DNA from: Puniceicoccaceae bacterium 5H
Lineage (GTDB): Bacteria > Verrucomicrobiota > Verrucomicrobiia > Opitutales > Oceanipulchritudinaceae
DNA: 49,791 nucleotides
Direction: 5' to 3'
Assembly (NCBI GenBank): GCA_009772895.1
Contig: WOUP01000022.1
Span: 1 to 49,791 of the forward strand
Each line of letters starts with the position of its first letter. Positions within the stretch are counted from its first letter, which is position 1. The translations under genes were made by a program, and so were the position numbers. Positions 26,143 through 35,668 of this stretch are shown here, piece after piece. The notes beneath the pieces were generated by a model. That model worked only from the letters and a program-made list of their open reading frames with translations. It was not told the DNA's origin and searched no databases.

Positions 26143-26976
26143 CTACTCGAGACCGGGCGGGATGCCGGGATCGCCGGGGCACGTCACACCCGTCGGCACG
26201 ACCTCAAAGCTCATCGAATCCTCATTCCAGACGAGGTATTCGTCCATCGCACCAAAGCAGGAAGTATAGCCGCCATAGAGGAATCGATAGGTGTTGTCCG
26301 TCCCGTGATTCGCCATCGAGTTGGACAGCATCACGTAATCGTCCAGCAGCGGCGAATCCGGCGCACCCGTACGGTCGACGAAATGCGTCACCACCTTGTA
26401 TTCACCCGCTTGCTGGGCCGGCACGACAAAGTAGGCCGCACCCATCGTGTCCGCGGGATAGGTAATATCGCCACTTTGCCGATACCACGGAATCACATCC
26501 AGTTGGGTGCCGTTGGTCTCGTTGACGGAGACGAAGGCATAGTGGTTGGTATCCGCCCAGGCCGGCGCTTCGGGCAGATCGATCGCCTGGTGCAACAGCG
26601 CCTGCTGCATCCACGAGATCTTGACCCACTGGGAGGTGCCGAAGAAATCCGTGTACGACCATGGCCAGTCGGCCATCGTGTTCAGGAACCACTTGTTTTC
26701 GGTGACGATATACGTCCAGTAGGCCGGCAGCGGCGTGCCGTTGGCGTGGTAGCGGGTGCCGCCGTCGACGTTGTAAGTCCAACCCAAAGTCGTGGAATAG
26801 ATCCAAGGAGCATCGCCGATCCAGACGAACTCCTGCCAGATTTTCGAATAGTGCCAAGCCTGGATCGCCTCGGAAGCATCCGTAGGCAGCCAGTTGATGG
26901 GCTTGTCCGTCTGGGCTTGGAGGGAAAGAGGCAGACAGACCATACAGAGAAGAGCAAACCAGCGAGAAACCTTCAT
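26143..26976 (-). CDS. Secreted Trp/Tyr-rich protein of unknown function
   Basis: The 277-residue protein starts with a signal peptide (MKVSRWFALLCMVCLPLSLQA). Its first half is rich in Trp and Tyr, with WIYSTTLGWTYN, YWTYIVTENKWFLN and WPWSYTDFFG. Similar 'WIYS..LGW.Y' stretches are common in secreted proteins of Opitutia-like bacteria, where their role is unknown. The second half has beta-rich segments and a Cys-containing C-terminus (GVTCPGDPGIPPGLE). There is no anchor. It lies between the PIN gene and the response regulator on the same strand. No function is assigned. Confidence 0.6.
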   Translation of the reverse strand: MKVSRWFALLCMVCLPLSLQAQTDKPINWLPTDASEAIQAWHYSKIWQEFVWIGDAPWIYSTTLGWTYNVDGGTRYHANGTPLPAYWTYIVTENKWFLNTMADWPWSYTDFFGTSQWVKISWMQQALLHQAIDLPEAPAWADTNHYAFVSVNETNGTQLDVIPWYRQSGDITYPADTMGAAYFVVPAQQAGEYKVVTHFVDRTGAPDSPLLDDYVMLSNSMANHGTDNTYRFLYGGYTSCFGAMDEYLVWNEDSMSFEVVPTGVTCPGDPGIPPGLE

Positions 26977-27072
26977 ATGCCCGCATCATCCACCAACTTG
27001 TGCAACTTCTCAAGCAAGCGGACTCAGTTAGGGTATCGCCGCCGCAATACCTACAGTCTTCACCTTAAGATA

Positions 27073-27558
27073 CTATTCTTCCAAACGAAGCTCTCGCTGC
27101 CGATCCGGTCTGAGAAGAGCGGCATCAAAGCCTTCGCTCAGCGTAAGCGTTTCGGTTGAGCAAAGGCCCGCCGCATGCAATTGGCGCGCATGCGAGGCCA
27201 TCGTGTTCACATCGTCGGTCAGCAGCTTCTCACAACCCTCACAATGCGCCTGAGCGATGATCTTGAGATCATCCTTCACGGCATCCCGTTTACTCCCCTT
27301 CGCACGATGGACATGAGCAAAGAACTTCGCGCTCTTGGTTGCATGGCGCATCGTAAAAGGCAGTGGCAGCCCATCCTCGAGCGGCAGCTCCTCGACCCTA
27401 CCCTTCACACAATATTCCGACACGACGATGGACGAGAGGTAAAGATGTACGTCATTCTCTTCGAACCACCGCCAATAGGCGAGCGCCGTCTCGTGATGCG
27501 GGCGTTTACGATCATGCAAGGTAATGAGGAAGCTCGTATCGAGCATGACGCTAACCAT
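27073..27558 (-). CDS. PIN-domain ribonuclease (VapC-like toxin candidate)
   Basis: The 161-residue protein has the PIN fold: an N-terminal MLDTSFLI with the first metal-binding Asp, an acidic VVSEY, and later DDLKIIAQA and LLTDD. These acidic residues bind the Mg2+/Mn2+ used to cut RNA in VapC toxins. The start at 27558 is preferred because GGGGG lies about seven bases before it; starts at 27564 and 27546 are possible. Its first codons overlap the stop of the upstream 257-residue gene, so the two are translationally coupled like toxin-antitoxin pairs. The partner is much larger than a typical VapB. Base composition is visibly less G+C-rich than in neighbouring loci, hinting at acquisition. 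Confidence 0.75.
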   Translation of the reverse strand: MVSVMLDTSFLITLHDRKRPHHETALAYWRWFEENDVHLYLSSIVVSEYCVKGRVEELPLEDGLPLPFTMRHATKSAKFFAHVHRAKGSKRDAVKDDLKIIAQAHCEGCEKLLTDDVNTMASHARQLHAAGLCSTETLTLSEGFDAALLRPDRQRELRLEE

Positions 27559-28324
27559 TACCATACCCCCTCAGATCCTCGAGCCACGTATTCGCATCCG
27601 GGATGTCCTTCCAGCTTTCGGTGCCCAAAGCGATCCGCTCTCGTAACGCCGCTTCGTTGGCCTTGCGGCGTACCGGCCTGATTTGCAGGAGCCACAGGTT
27701 ACGCAATTCGCCCGTAACCAAATGCTCTTCGCCCCTGACTTGGACAATGCGTTCCTTGTAGAGGTGGTTCTCCTCCTGACGCCGCAAATACTCGGCGTCG
27801 GTATTGATGATCAGCGTTTTTCCGGAATCCTTCAGACACAGGTGCAGGTTCACCTTCTTTGTGCCGCCAAGGTCCAGAACCGTGCCGTGGAGAAATTTTT
27901 CGGTCGTTACCCAGAATCGCTGAGAAGAATCGTAAAAACGCGTCTCACGATCGATTGAGATAGAGCGAGGCAACCGGCTGCTTCCGATTTCATAAACCAG
28001 ACCCTCGGCCTTGCTGGCCGCCTCCCATTTACCGAGCACTTCGATCCGGCGTGGATTCACTCCGGCCTTGTCTCCGGTTTGCAACACCTGCAGGTCCTTT
28101 TCGATCCTTTCCAGGCGTTCGGAATCCAGCTCGACCCTCAGTCGATACGAGCCCGACTCTACGCTCACACGGATATTCTCCTGTTTTCGGGGTTTGGCCC
28201 CGCCGAAGATGAACGCCTGGACCTGGTCATTGAATTGCGTGAACAGCGTCAACGGAATCGACGCCGGAGTGACCTCCTGGTCATCCACCTGCGCCCGCAA
28301 AGTGAACTGGAGCGACTCTGTCAT
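27551..28324 (-). CDS. Unknown 257-residue protein coupled to a PIN-domain gene
   Basis: I do not recognise this family. The N-terminal 110 residues mix helix and strand (SIPLTLFTQFNDQVQAFIFGG, then NIRVSVESGSYRLRVELDSE). The middle is beta-rich and could form a small barrel (FLHGTVLDLGGTKKVNLHL, IVQVRGEEHLVTGELRNLWL), resembling an OB- or SH3-like nucleic-acid-binding module. The C-terminus is acidic (DIPDANTWLEDLRGYGNG). There is no signal peptide or membrane helix. Its stop overlaps the PIN gene, so it may neutralise or guide the PIN nuclease. Lower G+C than its neighbours suggests transfer. Confidence 0.65.
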   Translation of the reverse strand: MTESLQFTLRAQVDDQEVTPASIPLTLFTQFNDQVQAFIFGGAKPRKQENIRVSVESGSYRLRVELDSERLERIEKDLQVLQTGDKAGVNPRRIEVLGKWEAASKAEGLVYEIGSSRLPRSISIDRETRFYDSSQRFWVTTEKFLHGTVLDLGGTKKVNLHLCLKDSGKTLIINTDAEYLRRQEENHLYKERIVQVRGEEHLVTGELRNLWLLQIRPVRRKANEAALRERIALGTESWKDIPDANTWLEDLRGYGNG

Positions 28325-28384
28325 GCCAATAGCTAACTTATAACGGGAAATGGGTGCGTAGCAAGACTAATGAACATTGAAACA

Positions 28385-29590
28385 CTAATCTTCCCCTGCC
28401 TGCAACAGGCGCATGCGGCGATGCTTTTGCGGGAACTGCAGGGTGACGGCGGTGCCGACACCGACGCGGCTGTTCAGGCCAATCTGGCCGCCGTGGTCGT
28501 GCATGATGCGCTCGCAGATCATCATGCCCAGGCCGTGGCCCTCGCTCTTGGTGCTGAAGTAGGGCTGGAAGACCTTGGGCAGGTCCTCTTCGGCAATGCC
28601 TTCGCCCTCGTCGAGCACTTGCAGGTAGACGAAGTCGTCGTCGCTGTTCACGCGCACGCGAATGGTGCCGCCATCTTTCATCGCCTGACGGGCGTTCTTG
28701 AGCAGGTTGAACAGCACCTGCTTGATCTGCTGACGGTCGCCGTCCACCACCGGCACCTTGGCACCGAGCTCGATATCGACGTTCACGCCCGCACTCTCCA
28801 ACTCCGGCCCCATCACCTCGAGGCTCTCCTCGAGGATGCGCACGAGTTCCAGCTGCGCGAAGTCCGGCGGTTGCGGGCGCACGGCCTGCAGGAAGTGCGT
28901 GATGATGCCGTCGAGCCGCTCCACCTCCCCCTGACAGATGCCGAGGCTGCGCTGCAATTTCTCCACCTCGCGCCCCTCCCCCATCTTCTCGAGCTGGCGC
29001 TTCATCACCTGCAGGTGGATGTTGAGGGAGTTGAGCGGGTTGCCCAGTTCGTGCGCTACGCCGGCCGAAAGCTGAATGATCGAGCGGATGCGCGCGGTCT
29101 CGATCTCCTGCTGCGTCTGCGTCTTTTCCTGGGTGACGTCGCTGAGGATGACCGCGTACTGGGCCACGGAGGAGCCCGCCGCCAGCTCGTCCTCGAAATT
29201 GACGATGTAGAGGCGCACGATGCGACGCTCCGGGTAGGTCAGCTGCAGCTCGCGGGTCAGGTTGTTTTCCTCCCGCAACTGGCCGCCGGGGCCGAAGTGC
29301 AGCGTGCGCGTGAGGTCGGGCACCGCCTTCCAGAGGCTCAAGTTGCCCACTTCGCGCTGGCTGAAGCCCACCAGCTGGCACGCGCTGTCGTTGGCGTATT
29401 CGATGATGCCGCGGCTGTCGATGACCAGCAACCCCTCGCGCAGGGTGTTAAACACGCTGTTGAGCAACCGTCGCTCGCGGGCCAAACGTTTGACGAGGAT
29501 ACCGAGGCTCGCCTGATCCAGATCATCGATCCGGCCCAGCACGTTTTCCAACGGGTCGTGGCGCTTGAACTCGGCCATGCCTAAGTTCAT
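28385..29590 (-). CDS. PAS-containing sensor histidine kinase (NtrB type)
   Basis: The 401-residue soluble kinase has no membrane helix. A PAS domain spans about 43-155 ([21 protein letters not shown]). The H box [15 protein letters not shown] carries the phospho-His at 180. The ATPase domain has N box [12 protein letters not shown]1 DEGEGI and G2 [11 protein letters not shown]. This NtrB-like architecture normally pairs with a sigma-54 regulator, and one lies downstream at 24678-26069, separated by three other genes on the same strand. ATG 29590 is chosen; ATG 29578 is also possible. It is divergent from a LURP-one-like gene. Confidence 0.87.
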   Translation of the reverse strand: MNLGMAEFKRHDPLENVLGRIDDLDQASLGILVKRLARERRLLNSVFNTLREGLLVIDSRGIIEYANDSACQLVGFSQREVGNLSLWKAVPDLTRTLHFGPGGQLREENNLTRELQLTYPERRIVRLYIVNFEDELAAGSSVAQYAVILSDVTQEKTQTQQEIETARIRSIIQLSAGVAHELGNPLNSLNIHLQVMKRQLEKMGEGREVEKLQRSLGICQGEVERLDGIITHFLQAVRPQPPDFAQLELVRILEESLEVMGPELESAGVNVDIELGAKVPVVDGDRQQIKQVLFNLLKNARQAMKDGGTIRVRVNSDDDFVYLQVLDEGEGIAEEDLPKVFQPYFSTKSEGHGLGMMICERIMHDHGGQIGLNSRVGVGTAVTLQFPQKHRRMRLLQAGED

Positions 29591-29690
29591 AGGACACAAA
29601 CCACTAGGGATCAAGGCCCATGCCACGCAATTCCGCCTTGCGCCTCACGTTCTCAAGCGCAAACTGCGCAGCGAATCCTGCGCTGATCCT

Positions 29691-30284
29691 ATGCATTACC
29701 CGCTGAATCTGTCCTTCAAGGTCCTCGCTTTCGCCCCGCAAATCAAGATCACCGACGCCACGAACGCGCCCGTGCTCTTCGTCCGCCAAAAGCTCTTCAA
29801 GCTGAAGGAAAAGATCGAAGTCTTCAGCGACGAAACTCGCCAGACTCGCCTCTACACCATCGCGGCCAACAAGATCATCGACTTCAGCGGCACCTACGTC
29901 TTTCGCGATGCCCAGGAGCAGGAACTGGGCAGCGTGCGGCGCCGGGGCATGCGCTCCCTCTGGCGCACCCACTACGAGATCCTCGGCGACAACGGCGAGC
30001 CGGAGTTCGAGATCCGCGAGAAAAACCCGTGGACCAAGGTGGCGGACGGCCTTTTCGGCGAAATCCCGGTGGTGGGCCTGCTCTCGGGCTACGTCTTCAA
30101 CCCCACCTACCTCGTCCGCCGACCCGCCGAGCCGGAAAAGACGCTGATCGAGGTGATCAAGCAGCCCTCGATGTTTGAGAGCAGCTTTCAGATCGTGCAG
30201 CACGAGCCGCTCGACATCGTGGACGAATACCGGGTGCTGCTCAGCCTGCTGATGATGGTCTTGCTGGAGCGCAACCGGGGCTAG
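29691..30284 (+). CDS. LURP-one-related/scramblase-like domain protein
   Basis: The 197-residue protein resembles the LURP-one/YxjI group, a Tubby-like beta-barrel related to phospholipid scramblases. Typical features are PVLFVRQKLFKLKEKIEVF, TLYTIAANKIIDF-like strands and the later YEILGDNGEPEFEIREKNPW. The C-terminal LLSLLMMVLLERNR could be a hydrophobic helix packed in the barrel, as in the family. ATG 29691 (MHYPLNLSFKV) is the natural start. The function in bacteria is unknown; membrane or lipid binding is inferred. Confidence 0.7.
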   Translation: MHYPLNLSFKVLAFAPQIKITDATNAPVLFVRQKLFKLKEKIEVFSDETRQTRLYTIAANKIIDFSGTYVFRDAQEQELGSVRRRGMRSLWRTHYEILGDNGEPEFEIREKNPWTKVADGLFGEIPVVGLLSGYVFNPTYLVRRPAEPEKTLIEVIKQPSMFESSFQIVQHEPLDIVDEYRVLLSLLMMVLLERNRG

Positions 30285-30378
30285 CGCCGTCCATCCTGCT
30301 AATCTTTCGTATAAATGCAGCCGGGGTTTGCGGGCGCCCACCTATGGCCTTCACTGCATACGGAACCCTCCTTTGCTT

Positions 30379-31230
30379 ATGAAGATCCGGGCCCTTTGCC
30401 TATCGCTCCTCGCACTCATCTGGGCGACCCTCGGCCTGAGCGCCGAAACGCTCACGAATGACAAGATCGTCAGCCTCTCCGAGGCCGGCCTTTCCGACGA
30501 CACGATCGTGCTCGCCATCCAGCGCAGCGACGCGGATTTCGACCTCGAGACCGATGCGCTGATCGCGCTGCGCGATCAAGGCGTCTCTGCCGCAGTGATC
30601 GACGCGATGGTCCAGAAACAGACTGTCTCGAGCGAAGAGAATCCGGCTGAGGCTTACCCCGACCAGCAGGCCGACGATGCGGACGCGGGTGCCGTCGCGG
30701 AGAGCAACCCGGCAGCGGCTCAGGCCGATCTCGATCAACTGGGGCCGCCCAAGATCACGCCCGAGAAGGGCCAGCGCTATTACACCCGCTTTGGCTTCAA
30801 ATATGAGGGCGACGACTGGCCAGCCACCAACTACTGGCGCGGCGCTTTCGTGCCGATCAATACCGAGGTCGAACTCGTTGCCTGCGACGACGAGAGCATG
30901 AGCCTGTTGATCGTCGACACCGGCGTGATGCTCGAAATCGACAACATCGAGAAATACACCCATCGCTCGATGCTCGAATACGCCTCACTGATGCTCGCCG
31001 CCGAACCGACCAACCTCTCCCGCTTTTCTGAGGAGATGCAGGACGCGATCAAAGCCGGTCGCCCGCACATCGGCATGACCAAGGAACAGGTGATCTACAC
31101 CCGCGGCTACCCGCCCTTTCACCGCACGCCCAGCCTGAAGTCCCCCGAGTGGATCTACTGGCACAGCCGCTTCAACAAGCGCGCCTTCCGGTTCGACGGC
31201 GACGGCATCCTCGTTTCCATCCGCAACTAA
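30379..31230 (+). CDS. Secreted protein with a BamE/SmpA-like C-terminal domain
   Basis: The 283-residue protein has a signal peptide (MKIRALCLSLLALIWATLGLSA). It is followed by the module LTNDKIVSLSEAGLSDDTIV and FDLETDALIALRDQGVSAAVI, which is common at the start of bacterial envelope proteins of unknown role. A low-complexity acidic stretch links to a core, and the last 60 residues (IGMTKEQVIYTRGYPPFHRT, then WIYWHSRFNKRAFRFDGDG) look like the BamE/SmpA fold. There is no lipobox Cys at the signal end. It may be an envelope-associated binding protein; no specific function is known. Confidence 0.65.
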   Translation: MKIRALCLSLLALIWATLGLSAETLTNDKIVSLSEAGLSDDTIVLAIQRSDADFDLETDALIALRDQGVSAAVIDAMVQKQTVSSEENPAEAYPDQQADDADAGAVAESNPAAAQADLDQLGPPKITPEKGQRYYTRFGFKYEGDDWPATNYWRGAFVPINTEVELVACDDESMSLLIVDTGVMLEIDNIEKYTHRSMLEYASLMLAAEPTNLSRFSEEMQDAIKAGRPHIGMTKEQVIYTRGYPPFHRTPSLKSPEWIYWHSRFNKRAFRFDGDGILVSIRN

Positions 31231-31255
31231 AGTGCGCCTGAACCGCGCCCCTGAA

Positions 31256-31545
31256 GGCTGGCATCCTGCCAGAATGCTGAAGTAGCCGGGAACGCCGGGG
31301 CGCGTTCCAGATACGGCACCATCGAGAGTGAGGTAGAGCCGCGCACGCTACAGTGAAATCGCGACCCTGAAGGGGTCGCAGCCTATAGCCGGTGGTTGAG
31401 GGCGCGTCAGCAGCCCGACACCACCGGAAGGTCCCCTCCCCGCGAAAGGCACCCCGAAGCGGGTGCCAGCGCTCGCGGTTGCGAATGGAGGTCGCTGGCA
31501 CCTCTTCGAAGATGCACCCGAGATGCTGACGAGCCGGGAACGCCG
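31256..31545. repeat. Structured intergenic element bounded by imperfect direct repeats
   Basis: This gene-free gap between two convergent genes has near-identical ends: ATGCTGA plus AGCCGGGAACGCCG at 31274-31297 and again at 31523-31545, each preceded by a GCTGGCA copy. Inside are three strong stems: GCGACCC/GGGTCGC (31361-31379), CCGGTGGT/ACCACCGG (31389-31427) and GGCACCC/GGGTGCC (31448-31467). The AGCCGGTGGTTGAGGG core resembles a repeated intergenic element I recall from Verrucomicrobia and Planctomycetes; its function is unknown. The right repeat abuts the hemL stop. Confidence 0.55.
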
Positions 31546-32823
31546 CTACAGGGCCTTGATGGCGGCGGTGAGGACGTCGCTGGCGCGGTCGATCAAATCG
31601 GGGGTGTGCGCCGTGCAGAGGAAGCAGGTTTCGAAGGCGCTCGGAGGCAGGTAGACGCCATGGTCGAGCGCGTAGCGGAACACCTGATTGAAGTAATCCG
31701 TGCGGCTGGAGGTGGCGTCTTCATAGTTGCGCACGCGGTCTTCGGCGAAGAAGAGCGAGAACATCGAGCCGCGTTGAGGGACTTGCAACGGGATGCCCTT
31801 TTCTTCGGCGGCGGTGCGCAGGACCGAGGCGAGGCGCGCGCCCATCTGATCGAGTTCGGCGTAGGGGTCACGCTCGGCGAGCAGCTGGAGCTGGGCGATT
31901 CCGGCAGCCATGGCCAGCGGGTTGCCCGAAAGCGTGCCCGCCTGGTAAACGGGGCCGAGCGGGGCCAGCTGCTCCATGATCTCGCGCTTGCCGCCAAAGG
32001 CGCCCACCGGCAGGCCCCCGCCGATGACCTTGCCCATCGCGCAGAGATCCGGTGTCACGCCCTCGATCTCCTGCACCCCGCCTTTGGCCAGGCGGAAGCC
32101 GGTCATGACTTCGTCCAGGATCAACACGCTTTGGTAGCGGTCGCAGAGTGCGCGCAGGTGCGGCAGGTAGCCCTCGTCCGGCAGGATGAGGCCGCAATTG
32201 GCGGGGTAGGACTCCACGATGACGGCGGCGAGATCTTCGCCGTGCTCGGCAAAGGCCGCATCCAGCGCCTGCGTGTCGTTGTAGGGCAGCACAATGGTGT
32301 GGCGTGCGAGATCGGCCGGGATGCCCGCGCTGTCAGGGTTACCGAGGGTCAGTGCGCCTGAGCCGGCCTTGACCAACAGGCTGTCGACGTGGCCGTGGTA
32401 GCAACCGGCGAACTTGATCAGCTTGGTGCGGCCGGTGAAGCCGCGCGCCAGGCGCACCGCGCTCATGGTGGCTTCGGTGCCGCTGTTGACCATGCGCACC
32501 ATCTCGACCGAGGGCACCCAGTCGCACACCATTTCGGCCAGCTCGACCTCATAGGGGTTGGGCGTGCCAAAGCTTGTGCCCTTGTCCAGCGCCTGCGCCA
32601 CCGCATCGTGCACCGGGCGGCAGTTGTGCCCGTGGATGGCCGGGCCCCAGGTGCAGACAAAGTCGATCAGCTCCTGCCCGTCGGCGGTGTAGAGCTTCGC
32701 ACCCTCCGCCTTTTCCGTGAAAAAGGGCGAGCCGCCCACGGAACGGAAGGAGCGCACGGGGCTGTTGACGCCACCGGGGATGACTTTCTTGGCGCGATCA
32801 AAAAGCTCGGTCGATCGTTGCAT
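31546..32823 (-). CDS. hemL: Glutamate-1-semialdehyde 2,1-aminomutase
   Basis: HemL makes 5-aminolevulinate from glutamate-1-semialdehyde, the second step of the C5 pathway to heme and other tetrapyrroles. The 425-residue PLP enzyme has [11 protein letters not shown] at the start, [15 protein letters not shown] for cofactor binding, DEVMTGFR, and the PLP lysine Lys265 in MGKVIGGG. The length matches the family. It follows a secreted esterase gene by 59 bases on the same strand. The repeat-rich element begins directly after its stop. Confidence 0.96.
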   Translation of the reverse strand: MQRSTELFDRAKKVIPGGVNSPVRSFRSVGGSPFFTEKAEGAKLYTADGQELIDFVCTWGPAIHGHNCRPVHDAVAQALDKGTSFGTPNPYEVELAEMVCDWVPSVEMVRMVNSGTEATMSAVRLARGFTGRTKLIKFAGCYHGHVDSLLVKAGSGALTLGNPDSAGIPADLARHTIVLPYNDTQALDAAFAEHGEDLAAVIVESYPANCGLILPDEGYLPHLRALCDRYQSVLILDEVMTGFRLAKGGVQEIEGVTPDLCAMGKVIGGGLPVGAFGGKREIMEQLAPLGPVYQAGTLSGNPLAMAAGIAQLQLLAERDPYAELDQMGARLASVLRTAAEEKGIPLQVPQRGSMFSLFFAEDRVRNYEDATSSRTDYFNQVFRYALDHGVYLPPSAFETCFLCTAHTPDLIDRASDVLTAAIKAL

Positions 32824-32882
32824 GATGGCGCCAATCTACACGAGGAGGCCCGCGACGCGAAAGCAAAAGCGCTTTCGACAGC

Positions 32883-33767
32883 CTACATCCCGTGCGCGTC
32901 GAGGTAGGGCTGGAAGGCGTAGCGCATGCCGCGGGAATAGCCCTCGGGCTTGGTGCCAGCATGCTTCTCGCCGTCGATCACGCGAAACTTGTAGTCGAAA
33001 TCTTCATACTTGCCGTGCTGCAAGATCTGGTCGAACGCGAGGATGTCGCCAAAGAAGGTCGGCCACTCCTTCTCCGCGGCGCTCATGAACAGCCGGGTGG
33101 GCAACGCGGTGTGGTTGCGCTCGCCATCACCGGCCCAGCGGTAGCGGGACTCTTCGGCAAACAGCCAACGGTGCTTGTAGCCGACGTGCGGGCTGATCGC
33201 GATGTAGGCATCGAAAAACTCGGGATCGGACAGCATCGCGTAGAGCACGAAGAGGCCGCCGTAGGAACTGCCGCCCAGCACCTTGTAGTCGGCAGTGCGA
33301 TACTCTTCGTCGATAAACGGTACGATCTCGGTCTGGATCACCTGCAAAAAATCGTCCCCGCCGCCGCTCGGCTCCTGCACGGCCGGGTCTTCCACTGGCG
33401 AGAGATCGAGCGTGCGCTCGGTCTGTGGGTTCATCTCGGGGTCCGCATAGCCGATGCCGACCAGGATGTATTCGGGCACCGCCTCGTCGTAGATCAGATT
33501 GCCGTACATGCTGTTGACGGTCGCCGTATCCCAATAGCCGTCGGTGATATAGAGCACGGGGTAGTGCTTGTCGGCATCCTGCTCGTAGTTGGGCGGCAGG
33601 CAGACGTAGAGCAGATAGGGCCGGTCGTTGGTCTCGGCGGTCAGGGGCCGCTTCTCGGTATTGGCGAGCACAATCGGCCCGCTGGCAAAGCTGTCGCTGT
33701 CCTGGGCCGCACAGGGCGAGCTCCAGAACGCAAGCAGCAGCAAAAGGGGGTAGAGGTAGGAGCGCAT
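32883..33767 (-). CDS. Secreted esterase of the esterase D/IroE superfamily
   Basis: This 294-residue alpha/beta-hydrolase has a signal peptide (MRSYLYPLLLLLAFWSSPCAAQ). The core has YPVLYITDGYW, the nucleophile elbow GSSYG with Ser168, and a likely catalytic His at GEKHAG (269). The family includes esterase D, the trilactone siderophore hydrolase IroE and antigen-85-like enzymes. With heme and iron genes elsewhere in the window a siderophore esterase is possible, but no siderophore gene is adjacent. Substrate is unknown. Confidence 0.78.
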   Translation of the reverse strand: MRSYLYPLLLLLAFWSSPCAAQDSDSFASGPIVLANTEKRPLTAETNDRPYLLYVCLPPNYEQDADKHYPVLYITDGYWDTATVNSMYGNLIYDEAVPEYILVGIGYADPEMNPQTERTLDLSPVEDPAVQEPSGGGDDFLQVIQTEIVPFIDEEYRTADYKVLGGSSYGGLFVLYAMLSDPEFFDAYIAISPHVGYKHRWLFAEESRYRWAGDGERNHTALPTRLFMSAAEKEWPTFFGDILAFDQILQHGKYEDFDYKFRVIDGEKHAGTKPEGYSRGMRYAFQPYLDAHGM

Positions 33768-33901
33768 GGTGATAGAGCTACCTGAATAGCAGCCGCATCC
33801 GCCAAAATCGACCCCATTCTTACCCTAGTTGGCTCTTACAATAGAATGCGCGCGGGCCGGGCAACATTCAGCCGCCAAAGCCACCGAAGACCGGCGCAGC
33901 C

Positions 33902-35539
33902 CTACCCCACGTAGCGCTGGACGATGGGGATGCGGCGGCCGACGCCGAAAGCGAGCGGGCTGAGTTTGAGGCCCGGGGGCATTTGCTTGCGCTTGTATTC
34001 GTTGAGATCGACCTTGCGCACGACTTCGCGCACCACGTCTTCCTCGAAGCCCTTGGCGATGATGTCGCGCGAGGACTGGCCTTCGACGACGTAGAGGCGC
34101 AGGATCTCGTCGAGGATCTCGTAGCGCGGCAGGCTGTCCTCGTCCTTCTGGTCGGGACGCAGCTCAGCGGACGGCGGCTTGACGATGGTATTTTCGGGAA
34201 TGACCTCGCGTTCGCGGTTGATCCAGCGGCTGAGGGCAAAAACCTTCGTCTTGGGCAGGTCGCTGATCACGGCCAGACCGCCGCACATGTCGCCATACAG
34301 CGTGCAATAGCCGACCGAAACCTCGCTCTTGTTGCCCGTCGTCAGCAGCAGGCGACCAAATTTGTTGGAGAGCGCCATGAGCAGGAGCCCGCGCGAACGC
34401 GCCTGGATATTCTCCTCCGTCACGTCCGGCGCGCGGCCCTCGAAGAGCGGAGCCAGCGTGCCTTCGATCGCCCCCACGACGTCGGCCACCGGCAGGCGCT
34501 GGTATTCGATGCCGAGGTTGCGGGCGAGCGCTTCGGCGTCGTCCTGGCTGTGTTGACTGGAGATGCTGCTGGGCAGACTCACCCCCAACACATTCTCCAC
34601 GCCGAACGCCTCGGCCGCGATCACCGCCGTCAGGGCGCTGTCAATGCCGCCACTGAGGCCGAGCAGCGCCTGGCGAAAGCCCGTCTTCTGGCCGTAGTCG
34701 CGCACGCCGAGCACCAGCGCGTCATAAATATCGGCCAGCTCCTCGCGCTGAAACGTTTCGTGCGGCTCCACGCAAGCCTCGGTATCGAGCACCTGCAGGG
34801 CTTCGTCAAAGCTGGCCAGACCACCGCACAGCTCACCCTGCGCGTTCACGACCATGCTGGCGCCGTCGAAGATCAGCTCGTCGTTGCCGCCCACCAGGTT
34901 TACATAGACGGTCGGCGCCTGCGTCTTCTGCGCCGCGCGCTGCACGATGTGCAGGCGCTCATCGCCCTTGCCGTAGTGCCAGGGGCTGGCGGAGAGGTTC
35001 ACCAGCAGGTCCAGCGGCTGCATGCTCAACGCTTCCAGCGGATCGGCCTGATACTGTCGTGAGGTCTCGATCTGCTCCCCGGTCCAAATGTCCTCGCAGA
35101 TGGTGAGGCCGATGCGCAGGCCCTTCCAGTGCACGACGTTGGGATTCGTGGCGGCCTCGAAGTAGCGGGCCTCGTCGAACACGTTGTAATTGGGCAGCAG
35201 GCACTTGTGCGTCACGTGCCGCACCTCGCCCCCCTCCAGCCAGGCGGCAGAGTTGCGGAAATTGCGCCCGCGCGGCTCTTCGTTGTGCGCCACAAAGCCG
35301 ATCACCGCCGGCACCTCGCCCGTCTCTCGCGCAATCAGCTCCAGGCTCTCGAGGTTGTCCGGCACGAAGCGGGACTTGAAGAGCAGGTCTCGCGGCGGAT
35401 AGCCGGTCGCGGCCAGCTCAGGGAACACCACAAGCTCGGCTCCCTGCTCGACCAATTGATGGTAAGCGCGCAGAATCCGCTCACGGTTGCCCGTGAGGTC
35501 GCCTACGGTTAAATTCAGCTGGGCGAGGCCTATCTTCAT
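33902..35539 (-). CDS. nadE: Glutamine-dependent NAD+ synthetase
   Basis: NadE amidates deamido-NAD+ to NAD+ using ATP and ammonia released from glutamine. The 545-residue protein has an N-terminal nitrilase-type glutaminase with the triad Glu41 ([11 protein letters not shown]), Lys112 ([13 protein letters not shown]) and Cys148 (ICEDIW). The C-terminal synthetase has the ATP pyrophosphatase motif SGGIDS at 296-301. ATG 35539 ([14 protein letters not shown]) is the natural start; the open frame extends 12 codons further. It is divergent from a TolC-family gene. Confidence 0.96.
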   Translation of the reverse strand: MKIGLAQLNLTVGDLTGNRERILRAYHQLVEQGAELVVFPELAATGYPPRDLLFKSRFVPDNLESLELIARETGEVPAVIGFVAHNEEPRGRNFRNSAAWLEGGEVRHVTHKCLLPNYNVFDEARYFEAATNPNVVHWKGLRIGLTICEDIWTGEQIETSRQYQADPLEALSMQPLDLLVNLSASPWHYGKGDERLHIVQRAAQKTQAPTVYVNLVGGNDELIFDGASMVVNAQGELCGGLASFDEALQVLDTEACVEPHETFQREELADIYDALVLGVRDYGQKTGFRQALLGLSGGIDSALTAVIAAEAFGVENVLGVSLPSSISSQHSQDDAEALARNLGIEYQRLPVADVVGAIEGTLAPLFEGRAPDVTEENIQARSRGLLLMALSNKFGRLLLTTGNKSEVSVGYCTLYGDMCGGLAVISDLPKTKVFALSRWINREREVIPENTIVKPPSAELRPDQKDEDSLPRYEILDEILRLYVVEGQSSRDIIAKGFEEDVVREVVRKVDLNEYKRKQMPPGLKLSPLAFGVGRRIPIVQRYVG

Positions 35540-35668
35540 GGGCTCCAGCCTGAACGGTAGAAGGCTCAGGTGCAAGCGTGCACAAACCGCTTGTGCTTTG
35601 CCTGCGATTCTGCATTTTCTTCGCCTGTGATTGACGTCGCTGCAGTTTACAACAAGCGTTTGTTTAAG

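Noticed and set aside
32858-32877. CGAAAGC/GCTTTCG hairpin upstream of hemL
   Set aside because: It has no T run and lies between the esterase stop and the hemL start; too weak to call a terminator or riboswitch.
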